From assembly GCA_947488085.1 (NCBI GenBank), contig CANKYI010000001.1:496001-560000 (forward strand): DNA of 64,000 bases, in the 5' to 3' direction. The stretch is from an uncultured Erythrobacter sp. (GTDB taxonomy: Bacteria; Pseudomonadota; Alphaproteobacteria; Sphingomonadales; Sphingomonadaceae). This document shows positions 20,932 through 30,075 of this stretch, piece by piece (position 1 is the stretch's first letter; the number at the start of each line of letters is the position of its first letter). The translations under genes and the position numbers were made by a program. The notes under the pieces are model-generated. The model made no database searches. It was not told where the DNA came from and worked only from the letters and a program-made list of their open reading frames with translations.

Positions 20932-22779
20932 ATGGCTGAAGAATCTCCTCTCGATACGTTTAAACAGGCGCTGACCGGCGCGGCGCGTGCGATTGCCAAG
21001 GACGCCGAGGTTGAGGTCGCTTGGAGCGCCGATGTGCCTGGCGCTTCGGGCAACCGTTTCCGCGTGCCATTGCCCGCGCGCGATCTGCCCGCGGATCAGG
21101 TGACCGAGGCGCGCGGATTTGCGGATAGCTTTGCGCTAAAATTGCGCCACCACGATGCAGGGCTGCACGCAGTGGGCGCTCCGCCAGAGCCAGTGGCGCG
21201 GGCATGCTATGATGCGATTGAGCAAGTGCGCTATGAGGCGCTCGGCTCGAACCGGTTTGACGGGATCAAAGCGAACCTTGATGCGGCGACCGAATTGCGC
21301 ACCGCCAGCGATGGGATTGTTCGTGCGCAAAACTCATCCGAAGTGCCGCTGCAAACTGCGCTGTCTTTGATGCTGCGAGAACAGCTGACCGGAGAGGCGA
21401 TCCCGGCCAAAGCGGAGGCTGGCGTTGATCTGGTGCGCGACTTTGTCGAAGAGAAGGTCGGCAAGGATTTCAGCGCGCTCGGTGACATTGTCAGCGACCA
21501 AGAGGCGTTTCAGAAGCTCGCACTCGATATGCTGCGCGAACTCGACCTGACCCGGCCCACCGAAAACCCTGACCAGACCGAAAACGACGATTCCGAAGAG
21601 GATGAGGGCGAAGACGACGATCAGGCTGGCGATGAGCAACAAGAAGGCGATGCCGACCCGCAAAGCACCGAAGCCGCTGGCGAAATGGCCGAAGGAGACG
21701 GCGAAGGTGAGGCCGATAGCGAGCTGTCCGCTGACGATGAGATGCAGGACGGCGAACCGGGCGAAGAAGGCGATGCCTCCAACGCACCCGTCCGTCCGAA
21801 CCGTCCGCAAACCGACATCCCCGATGGGTTAGATTACAAGGCGTTCACTGAACGGTTTGACGAAGAAATCGAAGCGCCCGAACTGTGCGATGCCGAGGAA
21901 TTAGAGCGTCTGCGCGCCTATCTCGACAGTCAGCTGACAGGGCTGCAAGGCGTGGTCACACGGCTCGCCAATCGCCTGCAACGCCGATTAATGGCACAGC
22001 AAAACCGCAGTTGGGATTTCGATCAGGAAGAGGGTGTTCTGGATGCCGCGCGCCTGTCCCGCGTTATTGTCTCGCCGGGCACCGCGCTGACTTATAAAGT
22101 CGAACGCGATATCGATTTTAAAGACACGATCGTCACGCTTCTCATCGACAATTCCGGCTCCATGCGGGGTCGCCCGATCAGCATCGCCGCGATCAGTGCC
22201 GACATCCTTGCGCGCACATTGGAGCGTTGCGGTGTCAAAACCGAGATTCTCGGCTTCACCACCCGTGCATGGAAAGGTGGCCAATCGCGCGAGGCATGGC
22301 TGGCCGATGGAAAGCCGCAAGGGCCGGGCCGGCTCAACGATCTACGTCACATCATCTACAAGCAAGCGGACGAGCCATGGCGGCGCGCGCGGCGCAACCT
22401 AGGACTGATGATGCGCGAGGGCCTGCTAAAGGAAAACATCGACGGTGAGGCGCTGCTATGGGCGCATTCCCGCCTGATCCACCGTCCCGAAGAACGCCGC
22501 ATCCTGATGGTAATCAGCGACGGTGCGCCTGTGGATGATAGCACTTTGTCGGTGAACTCCGCCGGATACTTGGAAGCGCATTTGCGCGGCGTGATCGACT
22601 GGATTGAGAAAGTCTCGCCCGTGCAATTGGTCGCTATCGGGATCGGGCACGACGTGACCCGTTATTACAGGCGCGCTGTGACGATCATGGATGTCGAACA
22701 ATTGGGCGGCACGATCATGGAGCAGCTCGCGGAACTGTTCGAGGATGAGAAGGGTGGAGCAGGAGCGCGACGTCGGTGA
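20932..22779 (+). CDS. cobT: Cobaltochelatase CobT subunit
   Basis: CobT and CobS are AAA-type partners that help CobN insert cobalt into hydrogenobyrinic acid a,c-diamide in aerobic B12 synthesis. The 615-residue protein shows the N-terminal CobT domain, a long Asp/Glu-rich stretch (about residues 205-285) and a C-terminal von Willebrand A domain with the metal-site motif DNSGSMRG near residue 405. CobS and CobN are not in this window, so this copy is separated from its partners or works in another chelatase-like role. The stop overlaps the GTG start of a small membrane protein gene by four bases (GTGA). Confidence 0.92.
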   Translation: MAEESPLDTFKQALTGAARAIAKDAEVEVAWSADVPGASGNRFRVPLPARDLPADQVTEARGFADSFALKLRHHDAGLHAVGAPPEPVARACYDAIEQVRYEALGSNRFDGIKANLDAATELRTASDGIVRAQNSSEVPLQTALSLMLREQLTGEAIPAKAEAGVDLVRDFVEEKVGKDFSALGDIVSDQEAFQKLALDMLRELDLTRPTENPDQTENDDSEEDEGEDDDQAGDEQQEGDADPQSTEAAGEMAEGDGEGEADSELSADDEMQDGEPGEEGDASNAPVRPNRPQTDIPDGLDYKAFTERFDEEIEAPELCDAEELERLRAYLDSQLTGLQGVVTRLANRLQRRLMAQQNRSWDFDQEEGVLDAARLSRVIVSPGTALTYKVERDIDFKDTIVTLLIDNSGSMRGRPISIAAISADILARTLERCGVKTEILGFTTRAWKGGQSREAWLADGKPQGPGRLNDLRHIIYKQADEPWRRARRNLGLMMREGLLKENIDGEALLWAHSRLIHRPEERRILMVISDGAPVDDSTLSVNSAGYLEAHLRGVIDWIEKVSPVQLVAIGIGHDVTRYYRRAVTIMDVEQLGGTIMEQLAELFEDEKGGAGARRR

Positions 22780-23120
22780 GATACTGGTCCGCCGCAATTG
22801 CAGCGCTCGTAATCGGGTTTGCATATTGGCTCACCGCAAATAAATGGCTCGAGGTTTCAGAACCTTGGGATTCCGCATTTTTTCTCCCGGTCTATTGCGG
22901 GGCTATTGTACTAAGCCTCGTTCTCGGACTTATCGTTGGTGGCCGAAGTTGGTTGTTGGGAGCGATCATTGTCTGTGCGATGCTTCCGGTAATGCTTTTG
23001 CAATCTGGTAGCGGGCCGCTGTTGGCAATCGGCATCATCTTTCTCGTAGTTCTCGCCGTCCCCGCTGCACTCGCAAGCATGGTCGGCGGCTATCTGCGTG
23101 GTAGAATTTCAAGCGCTTAA
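22776..23120 (+). CDS. Small four-helix membrane protein, unknown
   Basis: The 114-residue protein is almost entirely hydrophobic, with four likely membrane spans (about residues 4-20, 37-55, 60-77 and 82-105), and ends with a short basic tail. I recognise no family motif. The start is GTG at 22776 inside the end of cobT (GTGA overlap), so its translation is coupled to cobT, with a GGAGCAGGAGCG stretch upstream. The coupling suggests a shared transcript, but not necessarily a shared function. Confidence 0.65.
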   Translation: MRYWSAAIAALVIGFAYWLTANKWLEVSEPWDSAFFLPVYCGAIVLSLVLGLIVGGRSWLLGAIIVCAMLPVMLLQSGSGPLLAIGIIFLVVLAVPAALASMVGGYLRGRISSA

Positions 23121-23143
23121 GGTTAACTTGTGGCGGTTCCTGA

Positions 23144-24151
23144 CTACCGCGCGCAGAACGTCAGTCTTGGTCCATCCCAACATGCCCGGTCATTGGCGCT
23201 GCGGCGAACCTTGGTGCGCTGCACCGCTCCATCAGGGTAGTGGACTTCAAGATACCCTGCGCCCGGAGTGACGACGTCAAGGTCGATGCGTGCGACACCT
23301 TCGAAATAGTTTCCGTCCATCGCGAAAGTGGTGAAGTCGCCGTCCTGTCCAGCAACAAAGCGGCATGAGCCGTCATATTCATGCACCGAGTTCCAGAAAT
23401 AGCAGCCAACGATCCGTCCACGTGATGCCGAAGGGGGAGGAGCTTGAGACGGGACCGGCGTTGGTTCAGTCTCAGGCTCAGGTATTTCCTCCTGCGCAGG
23501 TTCGCTCGGCTCGGGTGTCGGGGACTCTATCGCGGGAACCGTAGCGCCTCTATCGCCACTCCCTCCACCCATTTGTCCCATCACAAATGCGCCCACACCA
23601 ACTAGAGCAAGCAAGGCAATGCCAATGCCGACAAATAGCGGCCATTTCAATGGCTCGGCAGCGACGATTGGCTCTGGTGCGTGTGAGGTTTCTGGAGCGG
23701 GCGGTGGTGGGGGCGTGGTTGCCGCCATCGCAATGCTCGCTCCAGGCTCAGCGCCTTTGCGCGCGCCACATAGTTCGGACAGGCTTGCTTTCACCTTGCG
23801 CCAGCCTGTGTGATCATCCTCACCCTGCCAGTCACCGATATCGGCAAACTGGATCTGGTTGAAAGGCAGTGGCGGCATAATGTCGCCCAGTGCGGTCTGG
23901 ATCAGCTTCCTTTGATTGCGCGCCATGTCCGCTTCGGCTCGAACCCATTCGCTTTTCGCAGCGGTTGGGGACCACACGACAACAGCGGCCTTCGCAGAGG
24001 CGACCTTTTCCTCAATCACCTCGCCATAGCTTTTGTGCGGGGGCAGTTCGGCATCCCACCAAACTTCGTACCCCTCGGCCTCAATTTTTTGGGCAAGGCG
24101 TCGGACGGCGGCTTCGTCATGCCGCGAATAGGATAGGAATACATCGACCAT
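23144..24151 (-). CDS. TIR-domain membrane protein
   Basis: The 335-residue protein begins with a TIR domain (about residues 1-130): VDVFLSYSRHDEAAVRRLA, WWDAELPPHKSYGEVIEE and VVVWSPTAAKSEWVRAEADMA. The conserved SEW---E pattern puts a candidate catalytic glutamate at residue 73, the position of the NAD-cleaving Glu in active TIR domains. A single hydrophobic span follows (about 170-191), then a Pro/Glu-rich linker and a Cys-containing C-terminal domain of about 85 residues I do not recognise. TIR would be cytosolic and the tail periplasmic. AAAGGGGGC precedes the ATG at 24151; the frame upstream to 24220 is not needed. Divergent from a nitroreductase gene. Confidence 0.8.
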   Translation of the reverse strand: MVDVFLSYSRHDEAAVRRLAQKIEAEGYEVWWDAELPPHKSYGEVIEEKVASAKAAVVVWSPTAAKSEWVRAEADMARNQRKLIQTALGDIMPPLPFNQIQFADIGDWQGEDDHTGWRKVKASLSELCGARKGAEPGASIAMAATTPPPPPAPETSHAPEPIVAAEPLKWPLFVGIGIALLALVGVGAFVMGQMGGGSGDRGATVPAIESPTPEPSEPAQEEIPEPETEPTPVPSQAPPPSASRGRIVGCYFWNSVHEYDGSCRFVAGQDGDFTTFAMDGNYFEGVARIDLDVVTPGAGYLEVHYPDGAVQRTKVRRSANDRACWDGPRLTFCAR

Positions 24152-24247
24152 CAAAGTGCCCCCTTTGAATTCAGGCTCAATTGATACTGCGCCGCCACGC
24201 GCTTGCAAGCTTGCTCTCACGCGCTGGGCTGGCTAGCACCCGTCGGT

Positions 24248-24910
24248 ATGAACGTAACCGAAGCTGTGACCAGCCGCCGATCTGTCCGCCAATTCCTTGA
24301 TAAGCCAGTAGAGCTTAAAACTTTGCGCAGCGTGTTAGATAAAGCCCGCTGGGCCGCATCTGGCTGCAATTATCAGCCATGGGAAGCCGCCGTGATGACT
24401 GGTGCTCCGCTGGCTGAGTTGCAAGCGAAACTCACCACCACACCGCCTAATAAAGCGGAGTATGATTGGACCGCTCCGGGTGAGGAAGACATGTACAAAC
24501 AGCGTCTTAATGGTGTGTCTAAAGGTATGTTTGGCGCGATGGGCATCGCCCGCGATGATGGTGAGGGTCGGATGAAGGCGATGATGCGCAACGCCACCAG
24601 CTTTGATGCACCCGCTGTCCTGTTCGTTTACTTCCCGCGCCTAATGAAAGAGCCGCAATGGTCGGATACCGGCATGTGGCTGCAAACGGTTGCATTGCTG
24701 CTGCGCGAAGAGGGCCTCGATAGCTGTTTTCAGGAATACATGGCGCTCTATGCCAGCCTGATCCGTGATGCGCTCGGCCTCGATCATGAACGCTATATGC
24801 TGTTTTGCGGTATGGCGATTGGTTATCGTGATCCCGACGCGCCGCTCAACACATTTGAGCGTGAGCGCGTGCCTTTGGATGACCATGTGAGCTTTCACGG
24901 CTGGGAATAG
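24248..24910 (+). CDS. Nitroreductase-family flavoprotein
   Basis: The 220-residue protein has the family's FMN-binding opening MNVTEAVTSRRSVRQFL, the WAASGCNYQPWEA segment, and the C-terminal MAIGYRDPDAPLN followed by ERVPLDDHV. Members reduce nitro, quinone or enone groups with NAD(P)H, usually as dimers; the natural substrate is unknown. I use the ATG at 24248, where the conserved text begins; the frame extends to 24203 without reason. It is divergent from the TIR gene, with fewer than 100 bases between, and no operon partner follows. Confidence 0.9.
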   Translation: MNVTEAVTSRRSVRQFLDKPVELKTLRSVLDKARWAASGCNYQPWEAAVMTGAPLAELQAKLTTTPPNKAEYDWTAPGEEDMYKQRLNGVSKGMFGAMGIARDDGEGRMKAMMRNATSFDAPAVLFVYFPRLMKEPQWSDTGMWLQTVALLLREEGLDSCFQEYMALYASLIRDALGLDHERYMLFCGMAIGYRDPDAPLNTFERERVPLDDHVSFHGWE

Positions 24911-25121
24911 AACAGGTGGCCTGACCCGCCTCTTTCCCCATTAGTCTCCCACAAAGCGATTATCCCAATCGGGGACAGATACAAGATTCTGTCCAATCCA
25001 TACTATTTGCTCGGCCCCTGCAGGTTTAGAACCATATCCGTGCAATGGCGGTGGAAACACCTCCAAAAGGGAGCAAAAGCTCCTGTATGAGGAACATACC
25101 ATTAGGTCAGGGGGGCCGCCT

Positions 25122-28100
25122 GTGGGACGGATAACTTTAGCGATTTCAGCGGCGTTTGCGGTTTCGGCCGTGTGCCTGACATCGGCATCTGCGCAATCCG
25201 GGTCAGTGCTGACCCGAGACAGTTTTCCCATTGGTGATGCCGAAGGGATTCTGTGTCAGGTGCAAGATCGCAGCACCTCCAACCCAGCCAAACGATCGAT
25301 ATTTGACCGCCGCTGGGCTGTTATCTGTCGCGATAATCCGCAGCCCATTGCTGAGGTCTTCGCTTTTCAAAGCTTCGATGCAGCCGCGCGCGATGCCGTG
25401 CGCGAATTGAGACGTTTCCGGGTACAATGCTCTGGTGCAGGGGGCGGGGTAACTGGTCCCGTTGCCGGCTCGCAAAAGCAGAATTGCAACGTAGCTGATA
25501 GCGAGCTTGCATGGAGTCAGATCACTACCAAATCCGGCGATTTAACCTATTATGCCGAAGGGTTCAGCGCTTATGACGATGCGACTGTTCTGGCGCTGCG
25601 CTCGGTGCTCGACAATGCCATCGCAGATGGCACAATTGATGTCGCATCCACATCTGTTTCCGATCCGCTTTCCTTCGCGCGCGTGCAGGCCGAAACGCTC
25701 AAACCTCAGCAAGCGTTGGCGGAGGGGTATCGTCGCAATTTGGCAGGTGAATATGCGGAAGCTGCGGCCTATTTCGAAACGCTGCAACAGCGGCTCGAAG
25801 ATGAAGATGAGGACTCGATCAATCCCGGCGAATTCTTCGTCAATCGTGCTTTGCAAAAGAGCAATCTAGGCGAATTCAGTATCGCCAACCGCTTGTTTGA
25901 GCAGGCCAATACCTTCGGAAGCGATGATCCAATTACCGCGCGCCTGTTGCGCAATTTTGAGGCAATCCATCTACTCAATCAGGGGTTTGATGAAGCAGCG
26001 ATTGAGCGGCTTTCTCAGGCGCTTCCCGATTCAGCATTGGGTGCAGAAACCATCGATGGTGGGCTGTCGATCACGCAGCCAATCTCGGAACGGCTCAACC
26101 GAGAACAAGCCTCCGGCTTTCTGTTTGGAGTGGTTGATGAGTTGAGCCTCACGGTTGAGGAACGCGCCAAAATTATCGACGCGCAGGCGTTGCAAATTCG
26201 TGGCACTGCGCGGCGGTTGAGCGGCGACCTTGACGGCTCACGCGCCGATCTGGTTAGCGCGTATTCGCAGGCTATCGAAGTGCGCGATGGCCGCGTTACT
26301 TCGATTACGCGGCTGCGTAGTCAGGTGCTCGCCGATTTGGCACTGATCGCGGAAAGTCGCGGCAATACCGCTGACGCAGAAAGCTATCTGCGCAACGGGC
26401 TGGCGCTAGTTCAGGCGCAATATCCCGAACGCCGCGCAGTCAGCGCGCTTGAGGCGCGGCTCGCCGCATTCCTTTTGCGTCAAGGGCGTGAAGGCGATGC
26501 GATGGCGCTGTATAACAAGGTCATCGAGCGCGCGGTCGGGAAACGCAATGCGATCACCGGCTTCGCAAATCAGCTAAATCCCTATTACGAGCTGCTCGCT
26601 GGCAAAGTCAGCAGCGACCCCAAAGCGGCGGAAGACTTTTTCCGCGCGGCACAAGTGTTGATCCGTCCCGGCGTTGCCGAAACGCAGGCATTGCTTGCGC
26701 GTCAGCTCAGCGCGAATTCTGACGAGGCGTCGCGTCTGTTCCGCCAGTCAATCGATCTGGGCCGCGATATTGAACGCTCGCGCATCCGCTTCGAAGCGCT
26801 CGGCAATGGCGAACAAAACGCTGCGACACGTCAGCAGATGGAAGAGCTTTCGTCACAAATCGCAGTGCTGGAACGTGCGCAATTGAGCACTCAGGTGCAG
26901 TTGAATGCTTACCCGCAATATCGCGTCGTATCGCCATCCTCGCTCGAACTCAGCGAGTTCCGCGCTGTTTTGCGCCCTGGCGAAGTCTATGCTCGCCTCG
27001 CTGTGATCAGCGACGATGTCTACATGTTCTACACCGACCAAAACACCGCCAAAGCGTATAAAGTCGACATCACGACTGACGATTTAAGCGAGCAGGTCGA
27101 CATTATTCGTGAGACGATTTCGGTGTTTGATGGCGGGCAATATGTGACCTTCCCATTCGACATCGCATCCGCGCGTGGACTTTACAAAACCCTGTTCGAT
27201 CCAATCGCGAGTGAGATTGCGGCGGCGGAACATGTGATCTTTGAACCCGATGGCGCAATGCTGCGTTTGCCGGTTGATCTGTTGGTAGCAGATGATGCCT
27301 CGGTAACATTGTATGAACAACGCGTCGCACAGCCCAATGGCGATGAATACGATTTCACTGGCGTCAATTGGCTGGGCAAAGGCCGCATGGTCAGCACAGC
27401 TGTCTCTGCCGAGGCCTTCGTTCAATCGCGCAAGACTGAGCTGTCGGCGGCGTCAAAGCAATATCTGGGACTGGGTGAAAACAGCCCGATTGGTGCGGCC
27501 TACCCGGCCTCGTACACCGCCGGAGCCAATCCGGGCGATGAGGATTGCTATTGGCCGGTTGGTCAGTGGAATGATCCGATCAGCTCTTCGGAATTGGTCA
27601 CTGCATCATCCCTGATCGGAGCTAACCGTTCGCAGGTTCTGACCGGCGGCGCGTTCACCGATGATGGGATTAAGGCAAAGGCGGATCTCGATGATTTCCG
27701 CGTGCTGCATTTCGCAACGCATGGTCTGGTCACACCGCCCAATCCAAACTGCCCATCAAAGCCCGCTTTGGTCACATCGTTTGGTAATAGCACCGGCTCT
27801 GATGGCTTGCTCAGCTTTGAAGAGATTTTCGAGCTGGATATCGATGCTGATCTGGTGATCCTGTCGGCATGCGACACAGCGGGCGCGGCCAGTGTTGAGG
27901 CAACGCGCGCGGCGGGTCTGTCCAGCGGTGGCGGCAGCGAACTCGAAGGCCTGGTCCGCGCCTTTATCGGAGCGGGCGGGCGCGCGGTCATGGCGAGCCA
28001 TTGGCCTGCGCCTGATGACTTTGATGCGACAGAGCGATTGATGTCGGAGATGTTCCGGCTCGGTGAGAGTCAGATGATCGGCAATGCGCTGGGTCAATCG

Positions 28101-28244
28101 CGCGAAGTTCTGATGAATGACGCACAAACATCGCACCCCTATTACTGGGCAGGCTTTGCGGTGATCGGCGATGCAGCCCGGCCACTGCTTTCGAATACGG
28201 GTCGCGCTGGCATGCAAGCTTCTACTGGATCGGCGGCAGAATAA
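25122..28244 (+). CDS. Exported TPR and CHAT-domain protease-like protein (first gene of the two-partner secretion unit)
   Basis: The 1040-residue protein has a Sec signal peptide (about residues 1-25, ending ASAQS), a middle of helical repeats of TPR type (about 190-560, with a canonical A-GEYAEAAAYFE-type unit), and a C-terminal CHAT caspase-like domain. The peptidase dyad is intact: His867 in HFATHG and Cys917 in LSACDTAG, followed by GLVRAFIGAGGRAVMASHW and a terminal YYWAGFAVIGD. CHAT proteins cut other proteins after activation; the signal peptide means this one acts outside the cytoplasm, most likely in the periplasm. It starts with GTG at 25122 behind AGGGGGG. The stop overlaps the tpsB start by one base (TAATG), tying it to the secretion genes. 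The substrate is not known; TpsA or TpsB is the obvious guess. Confidence 0.9.
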   Translation: MGRITLAISAAFAVSAVCLTSASAQSGSVLTRDSFPIGDAEGILCQVQDRSTSNPAKRSIFDRRWAVICRDNPQPIAEVFAFQSFDAAARDAVRELRRFRVQCSGAGGGVTGPVAGSQKQNCNVADSELAWSQITTKSGDLTYYAEGFSAYDDATVLALRSVLDNAIADGTIDVASTSVSDPLSFARVQAETLKPQQALAEGYRRNLAGEYAEAAAYFETLQQRLEDEDEDSINPGEFFVNRALQKSNLGEFSIANRLFEQANTFGSDDPITARLLRNFEAIHLLNQGFDEAAIERLSQALPDSALGAETIDGGLSITQPISERLNREQASGFLFGVVDELSLTVEERAKIIDAQALQIRGTARRLSGDLDGSRADLVSAYSQAIEVRDGRVTSITRLRSQVLADLALIAESRGNTADAESYLRNGLALVQAQYPERRAVSALEARLAAFLLRQGREGDAMALYNKVIERAVGKRNAITGFANQLNPYYELLAGKVSSDPKAAEDFFRAAQVLIRPGVAETQALLARQLSANSDEASRLFRQSIDLGRDIERSRIRFEALGNGEQNAATRQQMEELSSQIAVLERAQLSTQVQLNAYPQYRVVSPSSLELSEFRAVLRPGEVYARLAVISDDVYMFYTDQNTAKAYKVDITTDDLSEQVDIIRETISVFDGGQYVTFPFDIASARGLYKTLFDPIASEIAAAEHVIFEPDGAMLRLPVDLLVADDASVTLYEQRVAQPNGDEYDFTGVNWLGKGRMVSTAVSAEAFVQSRKTELSAASKQYLGLGENSPIGAAYPASYTAGANPGDEDCYWPVGQWNDPISSSELVTASSLIGANRSQVLTGGAFTDDGIKAKADLDDFRVLHFATHGLVTPPNPNCPSKPALVTSFGNSTGSDGLLSFEEIFELDIDADLVILSACDTAGAASVEATRAAGLSSGGGSELEGLVRAFIGAGGRAVMASHWPAPDDFDATERLMSEMFRLGESQMIGNALGQSREVLMNDAQTSHPYYWAGFAVIGDAARPLLSNTGRAGMQASTGSAAE

Positions 28245-30055
28245 TGGAAAACACGGTCTTCACTCAACACCGCGTTGCGGGTTTTAAACATGCGTGTCTC
28301 TTCGCTGTGGCAGCAGGTCTTGTCGTGCCAAGCGCTGCCCTTGCGCAAGCAACGGGAGCACCGACCCGCGAGGAATTGAACCGCCCGGGGATCGAGTCTG
28401 AGTTGCGCGGGGATCGCAGCGCTGTTTCTGTCGAGGGGGGAATTGAGCGTGCGCCATGCCCGCTTGCAGCGCCGCAATTCCAGGACCTTACGTTCACATT
28501 CACCGCCGCCGAATTTGCCGGATTGAATGGGATTGATGCTGGCCTATTGGATGCAAGCTGGGCCGACTATGTCGGGCAGGAAATTGCTGTTGCCACTATT
28601 TGTGATATTCGCGACCGAGCAGCGACCGCTTTGCGAGCACAAGGGTATCTGGCCGCAGTGCAAGTGCCGGTGCAGACTATCGGTGAGAGCGGTGCAGTAA
28701 AGTTTGATGTGCTGCTGGCGCGCATTCGTTCTGTTCAAGTGCGCGGCGATGCGGGGCCCTCTGCGGGCACTTTACGCGGGGTACTGGGTAAGCTCGAAGA
28801 ACAGAGTGTTTTCAACGCCAAGGATGCAGAGCGCTATCTGTTGTTAGCGCGCGATATTCCGGGCCTTGATGTGCGGCTGACCTTGCAGCCACTACCAGCC
28901 GAACAAGGCGGGCAGCCTGGCGATGTGGTCGGTGTGTTCGATGTCGTCAATCAACCGATCATCGTCGATGCCAACATTCAGAACTTTGGCTCGCGCGCGA
29001 TTGGTCGCGGCGGATTGCTGGTGCGGTTGCGCGCCAATGGGATTACGGGACTGGGTGATGAAACCATGCTCTCGGCCTATTCTGCCACCGATTTTGATGA
29101 GCAAGCGGTTGTTTCGGGCTATCACGAATTCCGAGTTGGCAATGAAGGGCTGACATTGGGCCTCGCTGGCACTTTGGCATTTACTGAGCCCGACATTCCT
29201 GGGCCAAACTTGTTCGAGACTACGACGTTTATCGGCTCCGCTTATGCTCGTTATCCAGTGATCCGCTCGCAGGCGCAAAACCTGACAATCAGTGCAGGGG
29301 GCGATTTCATCGATCAAAATGTCGATTTCAGCGGCCTCGATTTTAGCGAAGACAAATTGCGTGTTGGTTTTGTCCGCGCCGACTATTGGGGCGCGGATGA
29401 AGACAGCATCAATGGCCGCGGCGGATATTCCGGGGTTGAACCTCGGTTATCCTACCAAGCGTCATTGGAGGTGCGTCAAGGTGTCGATGTCTTCGGCGCA
29501 AGTCCCTCTTGCGGTGTTGGCTTTGTCAATTGCCTGACGCCGGGCTTGATCCCTCCCAGCCGCGTTGACGCGGATACGACCGGGTTTCTTGTTCGCGGAT
29601 CGACGTCTGCGACTTATCGCCCGACGCCCTTGTTTGCTTTGGCGGCCCGCACGCGTTTCCAATATTCGCCGGATCGCTTGCTGGGCTATGAGCAATATTC
29701 AGGCGGTAATTTTACCGTCGGGCGCGGATATGATCCGGGCGCGATCATCGGTGACAAGGGCTTTGGCGCTCAGTTCGAGGCGTCTTACGGCTCGCTCGTC
29801 CCGCCCACACCCAACGGATATGCGGTGCAGCCATTTGTGTTTCTCGACGTTGCGCGTGTTTCGCTCAACGATGCAGCGGACAGCACGGATCGCCTGACGT
29901 CATTAGGCGGGGGCGCGCGTGCAACTTTGGGGCGTCAAGCAGCGCTCGACTTTACCTTGGCGGTGCCGCTTGAGCGCACAACCTTCGCGACGAGCAGGGG
30001 GGATGTCCGCGCGCTGATGTCGCTGACCGTGCAAATTGAGCCGTGGTTCAAATGA
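28244..30055 (+). CDS. TpsB-type outer-membrane transporter (ShlB/FhaC/HecB family)
   Basis: TpsB proteins are Omp85-superfamily barrels that recognise one large partner and pass it across the outer membrane. This 603-residue protein has a signal peptide (about 12-35), a POTRA region (about 75-215) that reads IRDRAATALRAQGYLAAVQVPV and VRSIQVRGDAG-like, and a barrel from about 225 onwards. FTVGRGYDPGAIIGDKG corresponds to the conserved (V)RGY hairpin inserted into the pore. The final residues are WFK rather than a strict terminal Phe. It is translated from an ATG sharing one base with the CHAT gene stop and is followed directly by the giant TpsA gene, which identifies the likely cargo. Confidence 0.92.
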   Translation: MENTVFTQHRVAGFKHACLFAVAAGLVVPSAALAQATGAPTREELNRPGIESELRGDRSAVSVEGGIERAPCPLAAPQFQDLTFTFTAAEFAGLNGIDAGLLDASWADYVGQEIAVATICDIRDRAATALRAQGYLAAVQVPVQTIGESGAVKFDVLLARIRSVQVRGDAGPSAGTLRGVLGKLEEQSVFNAKDAERYLLLARDIPGLDVRLTLQPLPAEQGGQPGDVVGVFDVVNQPIIVDANIQNFGSRAIGRGGLLVRLRANGITGLGDETMLSAYSATDFDEQAVVSGYHEFRVGNEGLTLGLAGTLAFTEPDIPGPNLFETTTFIGSAYARYPVIRSQAQNLTISAGGDFIDQNVDFSGLDFSEDKLRVGFVRADYWGADEDSINGRGGYSGVEPRLSYQASLEVRQGVDVFGASPSCGVGFVNCLTPGLIPPSRVDADTTGFLVRGSTSATYRPTPLFALAARTRFQYSPDRLLGYEQYSGGNFTVGRGYDPGAIIGDKGFGAQFEASYGSLVPPTPNGYAVQPFVFLDVARVSLNDAADSTDRLTSLGGGARATLGRQAALDFTLAVPLERTTFATSRGDVRALMSLTVQIEPWFK

Positions 30056-30075
30056 GCCAGCGGGAGAGAGCAGAG

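Noticed and set aside
24941-25102. Possible 53-residue minus-strand protein in the gap before the CHAT gene
   Set aside because: The text has some protein-like character but no ribosome binding site, no recognised family and no support from context. The gap more likely holds the promoter and leader of the CHAT operon.
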